From Segatella copri (GTDB lineage Bacteria > Bacteroidota > Bacteroidia > Bacteroidales > Bacteroidaceae): DNA of 64,000 nt. The stretch lies in contig NZ_VZAD01000097.1 of assembly GCF_009495355.1 (NCBI RefSeq), positions 19,923 through 83,922 on the forward strand, in the 5' to 3' direction. Shown piece after piece: positions 16,355-24,732 of the stretch. The notes under the pieces were generated by a model. That model did no database searches, was not told the origin of the DNA, and was given only the letters and a program-made list of their open reading frames with translations. Position 1 is the stretch's first letter, and every line of letters starts with the position of its first letter. A program made the position numbers and the translations under genes.

Positions 16355-18001
16355 ATGAAACGTGTAAAGATCATTTTGCCGGCTTTGTTGGGACTCATGA
16401 CAATTCCGGCTATGGCACAGGAAACTTATCAGGATGCCAAACTGGCTGAGACTGCTCTCACGGGTACTGCCCGTTATGTGGGCATGGGTGGAGCCATGGA
16501 GGCTTTAGGTGCTGACCTTTCTACTATCAGCACCAACCCTGCAGGTATAGGTATGTTCCGCAAGAGTCAGGCAGCTCTTTCTGCCGGTGTGCTGGCGCAG
16601 TCGTCGGCCGACAAGAACTTCACTTTTGATGGCACCAATGCCTACATCGATGGAAAGAACTCGAAGGTGAGCTTCGACCAGATTGGTTTTGTATGGTCTA
16701 TGGCCAACCGCAACCAGACTTACGTCAACCTGGCATTCAATTTCCATAAGAGTACCGACTTCATGCAGATTCTCACGGCAACCAGTATGCTCAACGGTGC
16801 CTCACAGTCTAAGTTGGCAGCCAACAAGACTGACTACAGCAACTATATCGACACACGATATGATGGCTACATCCGCAATGCGGGTGACCTGATCTGGAAC
16901 GGTGTGGACGAGAATTATCATAAGTTGATGGGCAAGGACGAGAATAACTTGCAGAATTTCTATGATGGTCGTTCCTTCCTTTTCGGACAGTATCAGCATG
17001 GCTACATCGGTGTCTACGACTTCAACATCAGCGGAAGCATCAAGAACCGCGTATGGTGGGGTGTCACCTTGGGATTGCATGATGTCAATTACCACAGCGA
17101 CTCTTACTATACTGAGAATTTTGTAGCCGAAAAGGAAGCCTATGGCGAGTCGTGCGAGAGTCTGAAGATTGACGGAACTGGATTTGATGTAAAGGCGGGT
17201 GTCATCTTCCGTCCTGTGGAGAGTTCTCCTTTCCGCATCGGTGTCTATGTCAACTCGCCTGTATTCTATGACCTGACTATGAAGGGTACTGCCGATCTGT
17301 ATCTTATCGACAATAATATTGTCAACGACCAGGGGCAGTATGCTGCCGGACATAACTCGTCATACGTGGGTTACGACTATCGTCTCAATACTCCCTGGAA
17401 AGCAGGTCTGAGCTTGGGTCACACCATCGGCAACTACTTCGCTCTCGGTGCTACCTACGAATATGCCTGGTACAATCACATGGACAATCGTATCAAAGAC
17501 GGTGGCTATTATGACGGATGGGACTACTACGAGTCGAGCAGCAGCGACAAGCCTATGAACGACCACACCAAGGCAACCCTGAATGGTGTGAGCACCCTGA
17601 AGTTGGGTATGGAGTACAAGCCAATTCCGATGTTGGCTGTACGCGTGGGCTACAACTATGTGTCGGCTTTGTATAAGGAAGACGGTGTGCGCGACCAGAC
17701 TTTGATGTGCTCTTATGATGCTGATGGTAATACAGGTGTCAACATGGCAACTTCTACCGATTACACCAACTGGAAGGCGATCAACCGTTTCACTCTGGGT
17801 CTTGGCTTCAACTACAAGAAGATGTTCCTCGACCTGGCTTACCAGTACAGCGCTCAGGACGGTGACTTCTATCCCTTTATGAGCAGCAAGAACTTTGGCA
17901 CTAAAGAGGGTTTCACTCCAGCCATCAGCAATGAGGTCTCAGCAACCAAGGTTTCCAACAACCGTCATCAGTTGCTCATGACCTTGGGATATAAGTTCTA
18001 A
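16355..18001 (+). CDS. OmpP1/FadL-like outer-membrane transport protein
   Basis: 548-residue predicted beta-barrel with a signal peptide (MKRVKIILPALLGLMTIPAMAQ). The start of the mature part, ALTGTARYVGMGGAMEALG, followed by STISTNPAGIGMF, is the pattern of OmpP1/FadL/TodX-type porins, which pass hydrophobic substrates. Alternating aromatic strands run throughout and the C-terminus is HQLLMTLGYKF, ending in Phe as barrel proteins do. Often labelled 'hemin receptor' in related genomes without evidence. Followed by a long terminator hairpin at 18078-18177. Confidence 0.82.
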   Translation: MKRVKIILPALLGLMTIPAMAQETYQDAKLAETALTGTARYVGMGGAMEALGADLSTISTNPAGIGMFRKSQAALSAGVLAQSSADKNFTFDGTNAYIDGKNSKVSFDQIGFVWSMANRNQTYVNLAFNFHKSTDFMQILTATSMLNGASQSKLAANKTDYSNYIDTRYDGYIRNAGDLIWNGVDENYHKLMGKDENNLQNFYDGRSFLFGQYQHGYIGVYDFNISGSIKNRVWWGVTLGLHDVNYHSDSYYTENFVAEKEAYGESCESLKIDGTGFDVKAGVIFRPVESSPFRIGVYVNSPVFYDLTMKGTADLYLIDNNIVNDQGQYAAGHNSSYVGYDYRLNTPWKAGLSLGHTIGNYFALGATYEYAWYNHMDNRIKDGGYYDGWDYYESSSSDKPMNDHTKATLNGVSTLKLGMEYKPIPMLAVRVGYNYVSALYKEDGVRDQTLMCSYDADGNTGVNMATSTDYTNWKAINRFTLGLGFNYKKMFLDLAYQYSAQDGDFYPFMSSKNFGTKEGFTPAISNEVSATKVSNNRHQLLMTLGYKF

Positions 18002-18077
18002 GACACGTAAGTAATAGCGATCAGGCGAAGCTTCGCTTCCTTTGGTCGCACGGAAATTTAGAGTAAAATAAAGAAGT

Positions 18078-18177
18078 TAAGGGAAGTTAGATGGGTTAAG
18101 AGTCAAATGCTTTATTGTTTGAAAACTAAACAATAAGCAATGAACCTCTTACCAGTCTAACTTCCCTTATTTTTTTA
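18078..18177 (+). terminator. long stacked-hairpin terminator
   Basis: A nearly continuous hairpin of about 90 bases. The outer stem is taagggaagttaga (18078-18091) with tctaacttccctta (18156-18169); a middle stem joins ggttaagag to ctcttacc; the inner stem joins gctttattgttt (18109-18120) to aaacaataagc (18128-18138). It ends in a run of T. It lies about 75 bases after the OmpP1-like gene. Confidence 0.75.
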
Positions 18178-18237
18178 GCCATATAGGAAATAAAAATCTT
18201 GAATTAAAAGATTTTTTGCTGAAATAGCATTAAAAAT

Positions 18238-18268
18238 TTGCATTAAGCCCTTTTAAATTGTATCTTTG
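18238..18268 (+). promoter_or_regulatory. promoter of the HU-HIG gene
   Basis: TTG at 18238-18240 and TATCTTTG at 18261-18268, with a 20-base spacer, match the consensus well. The predicted transcript starts near 18275, leaving a leader of about 210 bases that contains the tandem repeats at 18276-18373. Confidence 0.65.
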
Positions 18269-18275
18269 CACTTGA

Positions 18276-18373
18276 TAAATCTCTGTTCAAAGCCTTTGAA
18301 TGTCCGTTCAGAGCCTTTGAATGTCCGTTCAGAGCCTTTGAATGTCCGTTCAAAGCCTTTGAACGGAGATTTT
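18276..18373 (+). repeat. four tandem 21-bp near-palindromic repeats in the HU-HIG leader
   Basis: Units at 18280-18300, 18301-18321, 18322-18342 and 18343-18363. Each contains TTCARAGCCTTTGAA, a 7+1+7 inverted repeat. The flanks aaatctctg... and ...cggagattt are themselves complementary, so the whole block is a near-palindrome. In RNA it could fold as four small hairpins or one long one. It lies between the promoter and the ATG at 18485. Confidence 0.85.
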
Positions 18374-18484
18374 AAATGTGGTTTAACGATTTTAGTTGAC
18401 CACTCTGCGCATTATTGGTGTTTGGCAAAACAATCATAAGTGACAGACAATCATTTCCTAATAACAAAAAAACTTAATATAACT

Positions 18485-19126
18485 ATGGCAAAGTACAAAT
18501 TAGTAGAAATGGCAGACATGGATAAGACCGGCACACGCAAGGTTTATCCTAAAATGGTGACCTATCGGACACTGTCTACAGAAGAGTTTATAAAAAAGAT
18601 GAAGTGGTATAACAACGCATTACCAACGAGCGCGATAGAGGCTGCTTTAACGGATATGTGTAACATATTGGCCCGTATGTTGGCTATGGGGTACAATGTC
18701 AACCTGGATGGATTGGGAACCTTTTCGTTGTCCCTGGGGTTCGAAGACGAAAAACCTACAGAGATGCAGCATGACGATGACAAGATGGCGTATCGTACAG
18801 TGGGAGTAAAGAATATCAATTTCAAGACATCGCCCGAGTTGATAAAGGAAGTAAGACTACTTGTCAACTCCGATCTGGAACGTGATATGAGTGGTGTAAA
18901 AGTTATCAAACGCGAGCTGTACTCCAAAGAAGAGCGTGTCAGTCGTGCCTTGGAAGAGATTCATGAAAACGGTTTCATCACCCTTACCGATTATGCAGCC
19001 ATCAATCATCTAAGCCGGACTGCCGCCTCCATGGAATTGAAAACGTTGACAGATGACCCTTCTTCTCCTATCACTGCAAAAGGAAGAGGCTCTCACAAGG
19101 TTTGGGTGAAGAAGCAAGAGGAATAA
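18485..19126 (+). CDS. HU/IHF-like DNA-binding protein with C-terminal winged-helix region (HU-HIG type)
   Basis: 213 residues from MAKYKLVEM; an upstream in-frame ATG at 18440 is rejected because family members start at MA.Y. The first ~125 residues match the Bacteroidota HU-related family: long RTLSTEEFIKKM helix, GYNVNLDGLGTFSLSLGF, and NINFKTSPELIKEV in place of the usual HU arm region. Residues about 140-213 look like a winged helix (SRALEEIHENGFITLTDYAAINHLSRTAA... GRGSHKVWV). A role as nucleoid or local regulatory protein is inferred. The repeat-bearing leader suggests autoregulation. Confidence 0.85.
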   Translation: MAKYKLVEMADMDKTGTRKVYPKMVTYRTLSTEEFIKKMKWYNNALPTSAIEAALTDMCNILARMLAMGYNVNLDGLGTFSLSLGFEDEKPTEMQHDDDKMAYRTVGVKNINFKTSPELIKEVRLLVNSDLERDMSGVKVIKRELYSKEERVSRALEEIHENGFITLTDYAAINHLSRTAASMELKTLTDDPSSPITAKGRGSHKVWVKKQEE

Positions 19127-19165
19127 TCGGAAATTTTCGAATAACATGACTCAAGTTTCTCTTGT

Positions 19166-19210
19166 GGTTCAAGTACGCCCTGAAAGGGTAGAAGCTCTTA
19201 GCCCAGGGAG
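19166..19210. repeat. left fragment of the large palindromic repeat
   Basis: Matches the outer left arm of the elements at 2809 and 24479 (ggttcaagtac gccctgaaaggg, gaagctcttagcccaggg), then stops abruptly. The matching outer right end is found at 20865-20891, beyond the hydrolase gene. Confidence 0.75.
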
Positions 19211-19260
19211 GGCACTGAAAAAGTAAAATCCATTAATACATACAATTAATAAATACAATT

Positions 19261-20580
19261 ATGAAAGCTACAAGAATCATCACAACAGTGTTTATTGCGC
19301 TTGCCTCACTTGCAGCCCATGCACAGGAAGGAGCATGGAACGGCGAACTAAACATAATGGGAACTAAGTTGCCTTTAGTATTCAACTTCTCTGGCGACGG
19401 CTGCACCATGGATTCGCCTTCGCAAGGTGCTAAAGGAATACCAGCCGAGAAGACTATTAAGGACGATGGTACAATAAAAGTTTCGGTTGCCATGATTGGA
19501 GCCACATTTGAGGGAAAGATGGAGAATGGCGAAATTAAAGGTACATACACCCAAAATGGTTTCCACATCCCTCTTACACTAAAGCCCGGCAAACTTGTAG
19601 TTAAACGTCCGCAAACTCCGGTTGCTCCATTTCCATATAAGGAAGAGAACATAAGCTTCACAAATGCAGGATATACTTTCAACGGTACCCTCACCCTACC
19701 ACAAAACTATTCTAAGCAGACTCCCGTAGTGCTGATGGTTACTGGTAGCGGACAGCAGAACCGCGACGAAGAATGGTTTGACCATAAACCCCTTGCCGTA
19801 ATTGCAGATGCCTTGGCTCGTCAAGGCATTGCTTCCTTACGTTATGACGACCGTGGTTGGAATGATAAGAATATTGATTTCGGTCAATTCACAACAGCCG
19901 ACTTCCTCCAAGATGCCGCATCTGCCTTACCATTATTGCGCAAGCGCTTCAATAAGGTTGGAATATTAGGACATAGCGAGGGAGGCACAATAGCCATGAT
20001 GCTTGCCGCTGAAGGCAAAGCCGACTTCATTGTGTCGCTCGCTGGCATGGCTATATCAGGTAAAGAAACTCTCGTGATGCAGAACCGCCAGGCAATGTCA
20101 TCCTTAGGCCTGCCTAAGGAGATGGTGGATTCCTACTGCAATAACATATCAAATATTCTCGAAGAGATTGCCAATGGCAAGAAGACAAGTGAGATAACCA
20201 TCGACGGAGTGCCAGACAATTTAAAGCCTATCCTAAAGAGATCATTAGAGCAAGCCGACTTGCCATACATACGCCATTTCATAACTATAGATGCTGGCAA
20301 GCAGTTGTCCAAGATTAAATGCCCAGTGTTGGCACTTAACGGCACAAAAGACACTCAAGTGGACTGCGCCGCCAATACAACTATACTTGAAACTGGACTC
20401 TCCAACTGCAAGCACACTATAAAGAAGATTGATGGTGTAAACCATCTGTTCCAGCATTGCTCTACTGGCAGCATTGTGGAATATCAGCAAATAGAAGAAA
20501 CCATTGCACCTGAAGTGCTGGAGACAATAACCAAGTGGATTAACGAACAGCAAAGAACAATAAATGAAGCTCAAGAATAA
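19261..20580 (+). CDS. secreted alpha/beta hydrolase
   Basis: 439 residues with a signal peptide (MKATRIITTVFIALASLAAHAQ). An N-terminal beta-rich module (about 22-120) with ELNIMGTKLPLVFNFSG is followed by an alpha/beta-hydrolase domain: VLMVTGSGQQNRDEE at the oxyanion loop, SLRYDDRGW, nucleophile elbow GHSEGG, acid region LNGTKDTQVD and final His in GVNHLFQH. This layout resembles prolyl-oligopeptidase-like acyl hydrolases of Bacteroidota; the substrate is unknown. Codons lean to A/T endings (ATA, ACA, AAA) more than in the neighbours. The gene is bracketed by pieces of the palindromic repeat, hinting at insertion. Confidence 0.85.
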   Translation: MKATRIITTVFIALASLAAHAQEGAWNGELNIMGTKLPLVFNFSGDGCTMDSPSQGAKGIPAEKTIKDDGTIKVSVAMIGATFEGKMENGEIKGTYTQNGFHIPLTLKPGKLVVKRPQTPVAPFPYKEENISFTNAGYTFNGTLTLPQNYSKQTPVVLMVTGSGQQNRDEEWFDHKPLAVIADALARQGIASLRYDDRGWNDKNIDFGQFTTADFLQDAASALPLLRKRFNKVGILGHSEGGTIAMMLAAEGKADFIVSLAGMAISGKETLVMQNRQAMSSLGLPKEMVDSYCNNISNILEEIANGKKTSEITIDGVPDNLKPILKRSLEQADLPYIRHFITIDAGKQLSKIKCPVLALNGTKDTQVDCAANTTILETGLSNCKHTIKKIDGVNHLFQHCSTGSIVEYQQIEETIAPEVLETITKWINEQQRTINEAQE

Positions 20581-20678
20581 AGATTAATAAATTGAGAGTC
20601 GCCTATCACAATAATACCCAATTACCAAGGAGGTTTGGGGATAATTATTTTATATAAAGACTTTGGCATACTATTTTT

Positions 20679-20719
20679 TATTTGTAACTTAGCAAATTAA
20701 AAACGCTAAGTTACAAATA
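20679..20719. repeat. perfect 15-bp inverted repeat
   Basis: Arms TATTTGTAACTTAGC and GCTAAGTTACAAATA with an 11-base loop (aaattaaaaac). It could end hydrolase transcription, but no T run follows on either strand. It may instead be an operator or a trace of a mobile element. Confidence 0.8.
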
Positions 20720-20864
20720 AAGCTCCTCAAATCCGCAACTAAGCCCTTCAACGTCCTTCTTGCGTGTACACGTCCTCTCATTACTGAATTATCAGATAAA
20801 TTGAGGCTGAAATGCCCACTTCTGCCTACAATATCCCCTTACCCCACAATGCGACTTGAGACAA

Positions 20865-20891
20865 AGCCCGTACTTGAACCACATGTGAAAC
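20865..20891. repeat. right-end fragment of the large palindromic repeat
   Basis: agcccgtacttgaaccacat followed by gtgaaact, matching 3001-3027 (the outer right arm and flank of copy 1) with one difference. It pairs with the left-end fragment at 19166-19210. Confidence 0.65.
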
Positions 20892-21087
20892 TGGGGGGAT
20901 TACCGCCCCTAAGGTTAAACATGTTTAATTGTCAAAGAAAATCATGGCTTTTTCGGATGATAATATTACTTTTGTAGCATCAAAAACTCAAGACACTAAA
21001 AACAAACCAAAAATGGATTCACACACAACTAATTAAAAAAACAAATATAAACTACAAAAAACAAACACTAAAAACAAAACAGTGAAA

Positions 21088-23358
21088 ATGAAAACTAAAA
21101 CAAAGACAAAGGTAGCGCTTGTAGCGTTGTGCCTTTTAGCTTCGCATGGAGCTATGGCTAAAGATTATTACTTGGCACCTAATGGTACAGGTAATGGTAT
21201 GACTATCGACAAGCCTTTTGGTGACCCGGTAAAGGCTTTTGCTGCACTGAAGGCTGGCGACATTCTCTATGTAAGAGGAGGAACCTACCATCTTTCACAA
21301 ACCATCAATGTGACTGAGACAGGTACTGCAGACAAGCGTATCTGTGTGTTTGCCTATCCTGGTGACACAGAGCGCCCAGTATTCGACTTCGCTGGACAGC
21401 CACGCAGTACTGCAACAGAGGCTGCTAACAACCGAGGTATCATGCACAAGATAGGTGCCAACTACTGGCATTATCGTGGTCTCGACATCTGCCATTCTGC
21501 TGACAATGGTATGAAACTTGAGGGTAGTTATTGCGTAGTGGAGCTCTGCCGCTTCTATGGCAATGAAGACACAGGATTGCAGCAAGGTTTCGGTAAGGAC
21601 AGTAAAGGCAACAACACCCGCAATACCGAGTTCAAATACGGAAGATTCAATATTATCGTCAACTGCGATGCTTATGATAACCACGACCCATGGACTAACG
21701 GAGGCAACGCTGACGGTTTCGCCATCAAACTGTTTCCTGGCCCTGGAAACGAGTTTCATGGTTGTCGTGCCTGGCACAACTCTGACGACGGCTGGGACTT
21801 GTACTACACCGTTTTCCCTATTGTGGTTGACAACTGCTGGTGCTTGAATAATGGTTTCGACAAGGGTAATGCCAACGGATTCAAGATGGGAGGATGCAAG
21901 CAGGGCGGTACCTCAACAGGCGGTCATGTATTCAAAAACTGTATTGTCGCTTTCCACGCCAACAAAGGATTCGACCAAAACCATCATCGCGAGGGTTCTT
22001 ATCTGATCAATGACCTCTCCTATGGCAACGGCATCAACTATGGTTACAACATGGAAGCGCCTGACTATGGCAACTGGGTGCTGCGCAACTGCGTGGGCTT
22101 TGCCTATGGCTCACAAAAGATGGAACGTAACTCTGCTTTCACTAAGGCGCCAGACATCGAATACTGTACTTGGACCACACTCGATAACACCAATCCTTTG
22201 GGTGAAAAGGCAAGCAGCAATGGTACTTCCTATGCCAAAACTATCAATAATTATTCTTCCGAGTACGAGGATCTGAGCTACGAGACAGGCATCAGTGCCC
22301 GTCAGGATAACGGAGAGTTGCCTTTGAAGTTCGGTCGTCTGAAAGCTGGCAGCAAGCTGATTGATGCAGGTACTCCGATTACAGATTTCAAGACGGTGGA
22401 TGCTCATAAGGCTGCATACGAATATGCGGACAATGCGCCACAGAACTGGTCAGTAACCCTCAACATCCCTTATGTAGGCAAGGCTCCTGACTATGGTCCA
22501 TACGAATATGGTGGCGATGACAATGCCTATACGCTCAAAATGCCTGTGAACGACGGTACGGTGGAAGATGCCATACCTGAGCCAAGCGATGGAAAGAACT
22601 GGGTAACCACAACCGTAGTCAACAACTATCTCTTCCAGGATGAGGTAATTGCCGATGAGGTGAAGAAGTATATCACAGGCGGAACAGCAGATGGCGTGAA
22701 TCCAAGATACTATGGTAAGTCATCAGATGGCAGTGGTTCGGTGACCTACGTAGATGAAACTACGGCGAGAGGCAAGAAGTACTCTGCTACTTATGGTGCT
22801 TACAGAATTCCAAAGACAACCAACGTAGAGTTCACCCTGCCTTCTCTTGCCGAGATGAAATCTAATGTATATTGCACTGGTCGTCGTACGCTCGTTATCG
22901 ACTGGCATTATGCAGATAATTCCAAATCAGGAACGGTACCTGTCTCGTTGTCAGAAGGTGTAGCTCCGGTTGACGTGAAAGCCAAGGTGGGCAAGATAGA
23001 GAAGAAGCCTATTGTTGTGACTTTGACCAATAATGGTGGTGGCGACATGTACCTTACCGACCTGACACTGGGCGTTTACCAGGAGGTGGACGAAGATGGC
23101 AATCCTATTGTTTCGGGCATTGAACAGGTAGAGAAGGATAGCGCCACAAAGACCTATCAGATGTACCAGACCACCAATGGTCTGATTGTCTATGGTGACA
23201 TTGCCTCACTCAATGTCTTCAGCGCTGACGGTAAGAAGGTGGCAGGCTCTACAGACTCTCAGTTTGTCAATACCTCTGCTCTTGTCAAAGGCATGTACAT
23301 TGTGCTCATCAAGGGCAAGGATGGAAGCACAGGCGCACAGAAGTTCCTGCGCAGATAA
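21088..23358 (+). CDS. secreted pectate lyase-like protein (PL9 family type)
   Basis: 756 residues from ATG 21088; an upstream GTG at 21082 is possible. Signal peptide to about residue 24 (LLASHGAMA). Then a right-handed beta-helix of the PL9 kind: YYLAPNGTGNG, AGDILYVRGGTY, HSADNGMKLEG, the calcium-type NADGFAIK and HNSDDGWDLY segments, and NANGFKMGG whose Lys is a candidate catalytic base. Expected to cleave polygalacturonate by elimination. The C-terminus (about 670-756) ends VKGMYIVLIKG...GAQKFLRR, resembling a type 9 secretion sorting domain. Next to a secreted esterase, consistent with pectin breakdown. Confidence 0.87.
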   Translation: MKTKTKTKVALVALCLLASHGAMAKDYYLAPNGTGNGMTIDKPFGDPVKAFAALKAGDILYVRGGTYHLSQTINVTETGTADKRICVFAYPGDTERPVFDFAGQPRSTATEAANNRGIMHKIGANYWHYRGLDICHSADNGMKLEGSYCVVELCRFYGNEDTGLQQGFGKDSKGNNTRNTEFKYGRFNIIVNCDAYDNHDPWTNGGNADGFAIKLFPGPGNEFHGCRAWHNSDDGWDLYYTVFPIVVDNCWCLNNGFDKGNANGFKMGGCKQGGTSTGGHVFKNCIVAFHANKGFDQNHHREGSYLINDLSYGNGINYGYNMEAPDYGNWVLRNCVGFAYGSQKMERNSAFTKAPDIEYCTWTTLDNTNPLGEKASSNGTSYAKTINNYSSEYEDLSYETGISARQDNGELPLKFGRLKAGSKLIDAGTPITDFKTVDAHKAAYEYADNAPQNWSVTLNIPYVGKAPDYGPYEYGGDDNAYTLKMPVNDGTVEDAIPEPSDGKNWVTTTVVNNYLFQDEVIADEVKKYITGGTADGVNPRYYGKSSDGSGSVTYVDETTARGKKYSATYGAYRIPKTTNVEFTLPSLAEMKSNVYCTGRRTLVIDWHYADNSKSGTVPVSLSEGVAPVDVKAKVGKIEKKPIVVTLTNNGGGDMYLTDLTLGVYQEVDEDGNPIVSGIEQVEKDSATKTYQMYQTTNGLIVYGDIASLNVFSADGKKVAGSTDSQFVNTSALVKGMYIVLIKGKDGSTGAQKFLRR

Positions 23359-23443
23359 GTTTCAAGCGAAAGAAATAATGAATCACAGAATGGGTGCGAC
23401 GTGTGTGAACACCTATTAACGTGTTTCAAAGTAATTGAAATAA

Positions 23444-23475
23444 TTTGCGATTCAGAAAGATAATTTGTAATTTTG
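23444..23475 (+). promoter_or_regulatory. promoter of the esterase gene
   Basis: TTTG at 23444-23447 and TAATTTTG at 23468-23475, spaced 20 bases. It lies about 35 bases before the ATG at 23513, so the esterase can be transcribed apart from the upstream lyase. Confidence 0.6.
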
Positions 23476-23512
23476 GCATTCGTAAGTTTATTGATAACGA
23501 ATATCCAAAAAT

Positions 23513-24352
23513 ATGAAGAAAATACTTTTTGCAATCGTTCTGTCTCTGACGGCTCTGAAGGTATCGGCTTACGATTTCCTCAGAGCCGTTAAAGATTCTA
23601 TTCCCGGAGGCTACAACTTCTGGGTTTATACACCAGTAGATTATTTTTATTCTCAAGAGCAGACTCCTGTCATCATCTTCCTGCATGGAGCAAGCCTTTG
23701 CGGAAGAGACCTCTCGCGTGTTCGCCGTTATGGTCCTCTTGATGCCATCGTGAAAGGCAGGGATATTGATGCCCTCACCATTGTGCCTCAGAACCCCGGT
23801 GGAGCCTGGAGCCCGAAGAAGGTGATGGATGTCTTCGACTGGGTAAGGAAACATTACGCCTGCGACTCTACCCGTGTGTATGTGCTGGGCATGAGTCTCG
23901 GCGGTTATGGCACTATGGATGTCTGCGGCACCTATCCCGACCGCATTGCAGCAGGAATGGCACTCTGCGGAGGTACCTCGCTCAAGGATGTGAGTGGACT
24001 GGGCAAGTTGCCTTTCTGGATTATTCATGGTACTGCCGACAGAGCCGTGCCCGTGAAACAGTCGAAGGTGGTGGTGGAGAAACTGAAAAGGAGTGGCAAC
24101 GACAGCCGACTGCTCTACGACTGGCTGCCTGGTGCCAATCATGGAGCACCTGCCCGTATCTTTTATCTCAAGAAAACCTATGAGTGGCTTTTCTCTCATA
24201 GTCTGGTGGATAAAGACCGTCCTGTCAACAAGAGCATCGACATAGGACTTGGCGATTTGCGCAAGGCTTACCGTGACGTCAACCGCAACAAACCTGCGCC
24301 CGAACTGATCGACGGTCCCAGTATTATCAAAGAAGAAGGGAATGAGTATTAA
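23513..24352 (+). CDS. secreted alpha/beta-hydrolase esterase
   Basis: 279 residues with a signal peptide (MKKILFAIVLSLTALKVSA). Compact alpha/beta-hydrolase fold: PVIIFLHGASLCGRD oxyanion region, IVPQNPGGAW, nucleophile elbow GMSLGGYG, DGT-like acid area IIHGTADRAVP, and His in GANHGAP. Resembles phospholipase/CE1-type carbohydrate esterases; with the pectate lyase beside it, removal of acetyl or similar groups from pectin is plausible but not shown. The last codons and the stop lie inside a terminator stem (24333-24368). Confidence 0.82.
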   Translation: MKKILFAIVLSLTALKVSAYDFLRAVKDSIPGGYNFWVYTPVDYFYSQEQTPVIIFLHGASLCGRDLSRVRRYGPLDAIVKGRDIDALTIVPQNPGGAWSPKKVMDVFDWVRKHYACDSTRVYVLGMSLGGYGTMDVCGTYPDRIAAGMALCGGTSLKDVSGLGKLPFWIIHGTADRAVPVKQSKVVVEKLKRSGNDSRLLYDWLPGANHGAPARIFYLKKTYEWLFSHSLVDKDRPVNKSIDIGLGDLRKAYRDVNRNKPAPELIDGPSIIKEEGNEY

Positions 24353-24368
24353 TGCTCATTCCCTTCTT
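24333..24368 (+). terminator. terminator enclosing the esterase stop codon
   Basis: Perfect 14-bp stem, aagaagggaatgag (24333-24346) and ctcattcccttctt (24355-24368). The 8-base loop contains the TAA stop. A moderately T-rich stretch (atgctttt) follows. Confidence 0.75.
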
Positions 24369-24478
24369 ATGCTTTTCGCAAGTTTAGGAGTTAAAGAAGT
24401 TATCACTCCCAACAGTTGCAAGAAATTATCACTCCCTTCGGTCGTTAGAAGTTACTGATGTCTCGCCTGTTTTCCCCC

Positions 24479-24701
24479 ACACGCCCTGAAAGGGCAGAAG
24501 CTCTTAGCCCAGGGCAACGCCCTGGGTTATTTTGTACGCAAACCTGTCGCCCTGTAAGGGCAAAAGCTTTACATAACGCAGAGAATTTTCAATTTTTATT
24601 AGGTATATTTTAAAGCTTTTGCCCTTACAGGGCGCCTTGCAGACTGCCATTATACCCAGGGCAACGCCCTGGGCTAAGAGCTTCTGCCCTTTCAGGGCGT
24701 G
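24479..24701. repeat. large nested palindromic repeat, copy 2
   Basis: Same design as 2809-3016: outer arms cacgccctgaaagggc / gccctttcagggcgtg, middle cccagggcaacgccctggg units at both ends, inner cgccctgtaagggcaaaagc / gcttttgcccttacagggcg, with a 40-50 base AT-rich centre. The outer arms are better conserved than in copy 1, so this copy may be younger. It sits between convergent genes and may also end transcription from both sides. Confidence 0.88.
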
Positions 24702-24732
24702 CTGCTACTTCTTTAACTACTCTAACTTCCCT

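Larger units (their letters stand above)
20581..21087. other. intergenic region with perfect inverted repeat and repeat remnant
   Basis: No coding sequence seen. It holds a perfect 15-bp inverted repeat (20679-20693 / 20705-20719), the right-end fragment of the palindromic repeat (20865-20891), and a TACTTTTG box at 20967-20974 that may drive the pectate lyase gene, though no TTG sits at the expected distance. An A-rich stretch follows to the start codon. Confidence 0.6.

Noticed and set aside
18276..18373. 21-bp tandem repeats considered as CRISPR or as minisatellite coding repeats
   Set aside because: No spacers between units, and they lie upstream of the true start codon in a non-coding leader.
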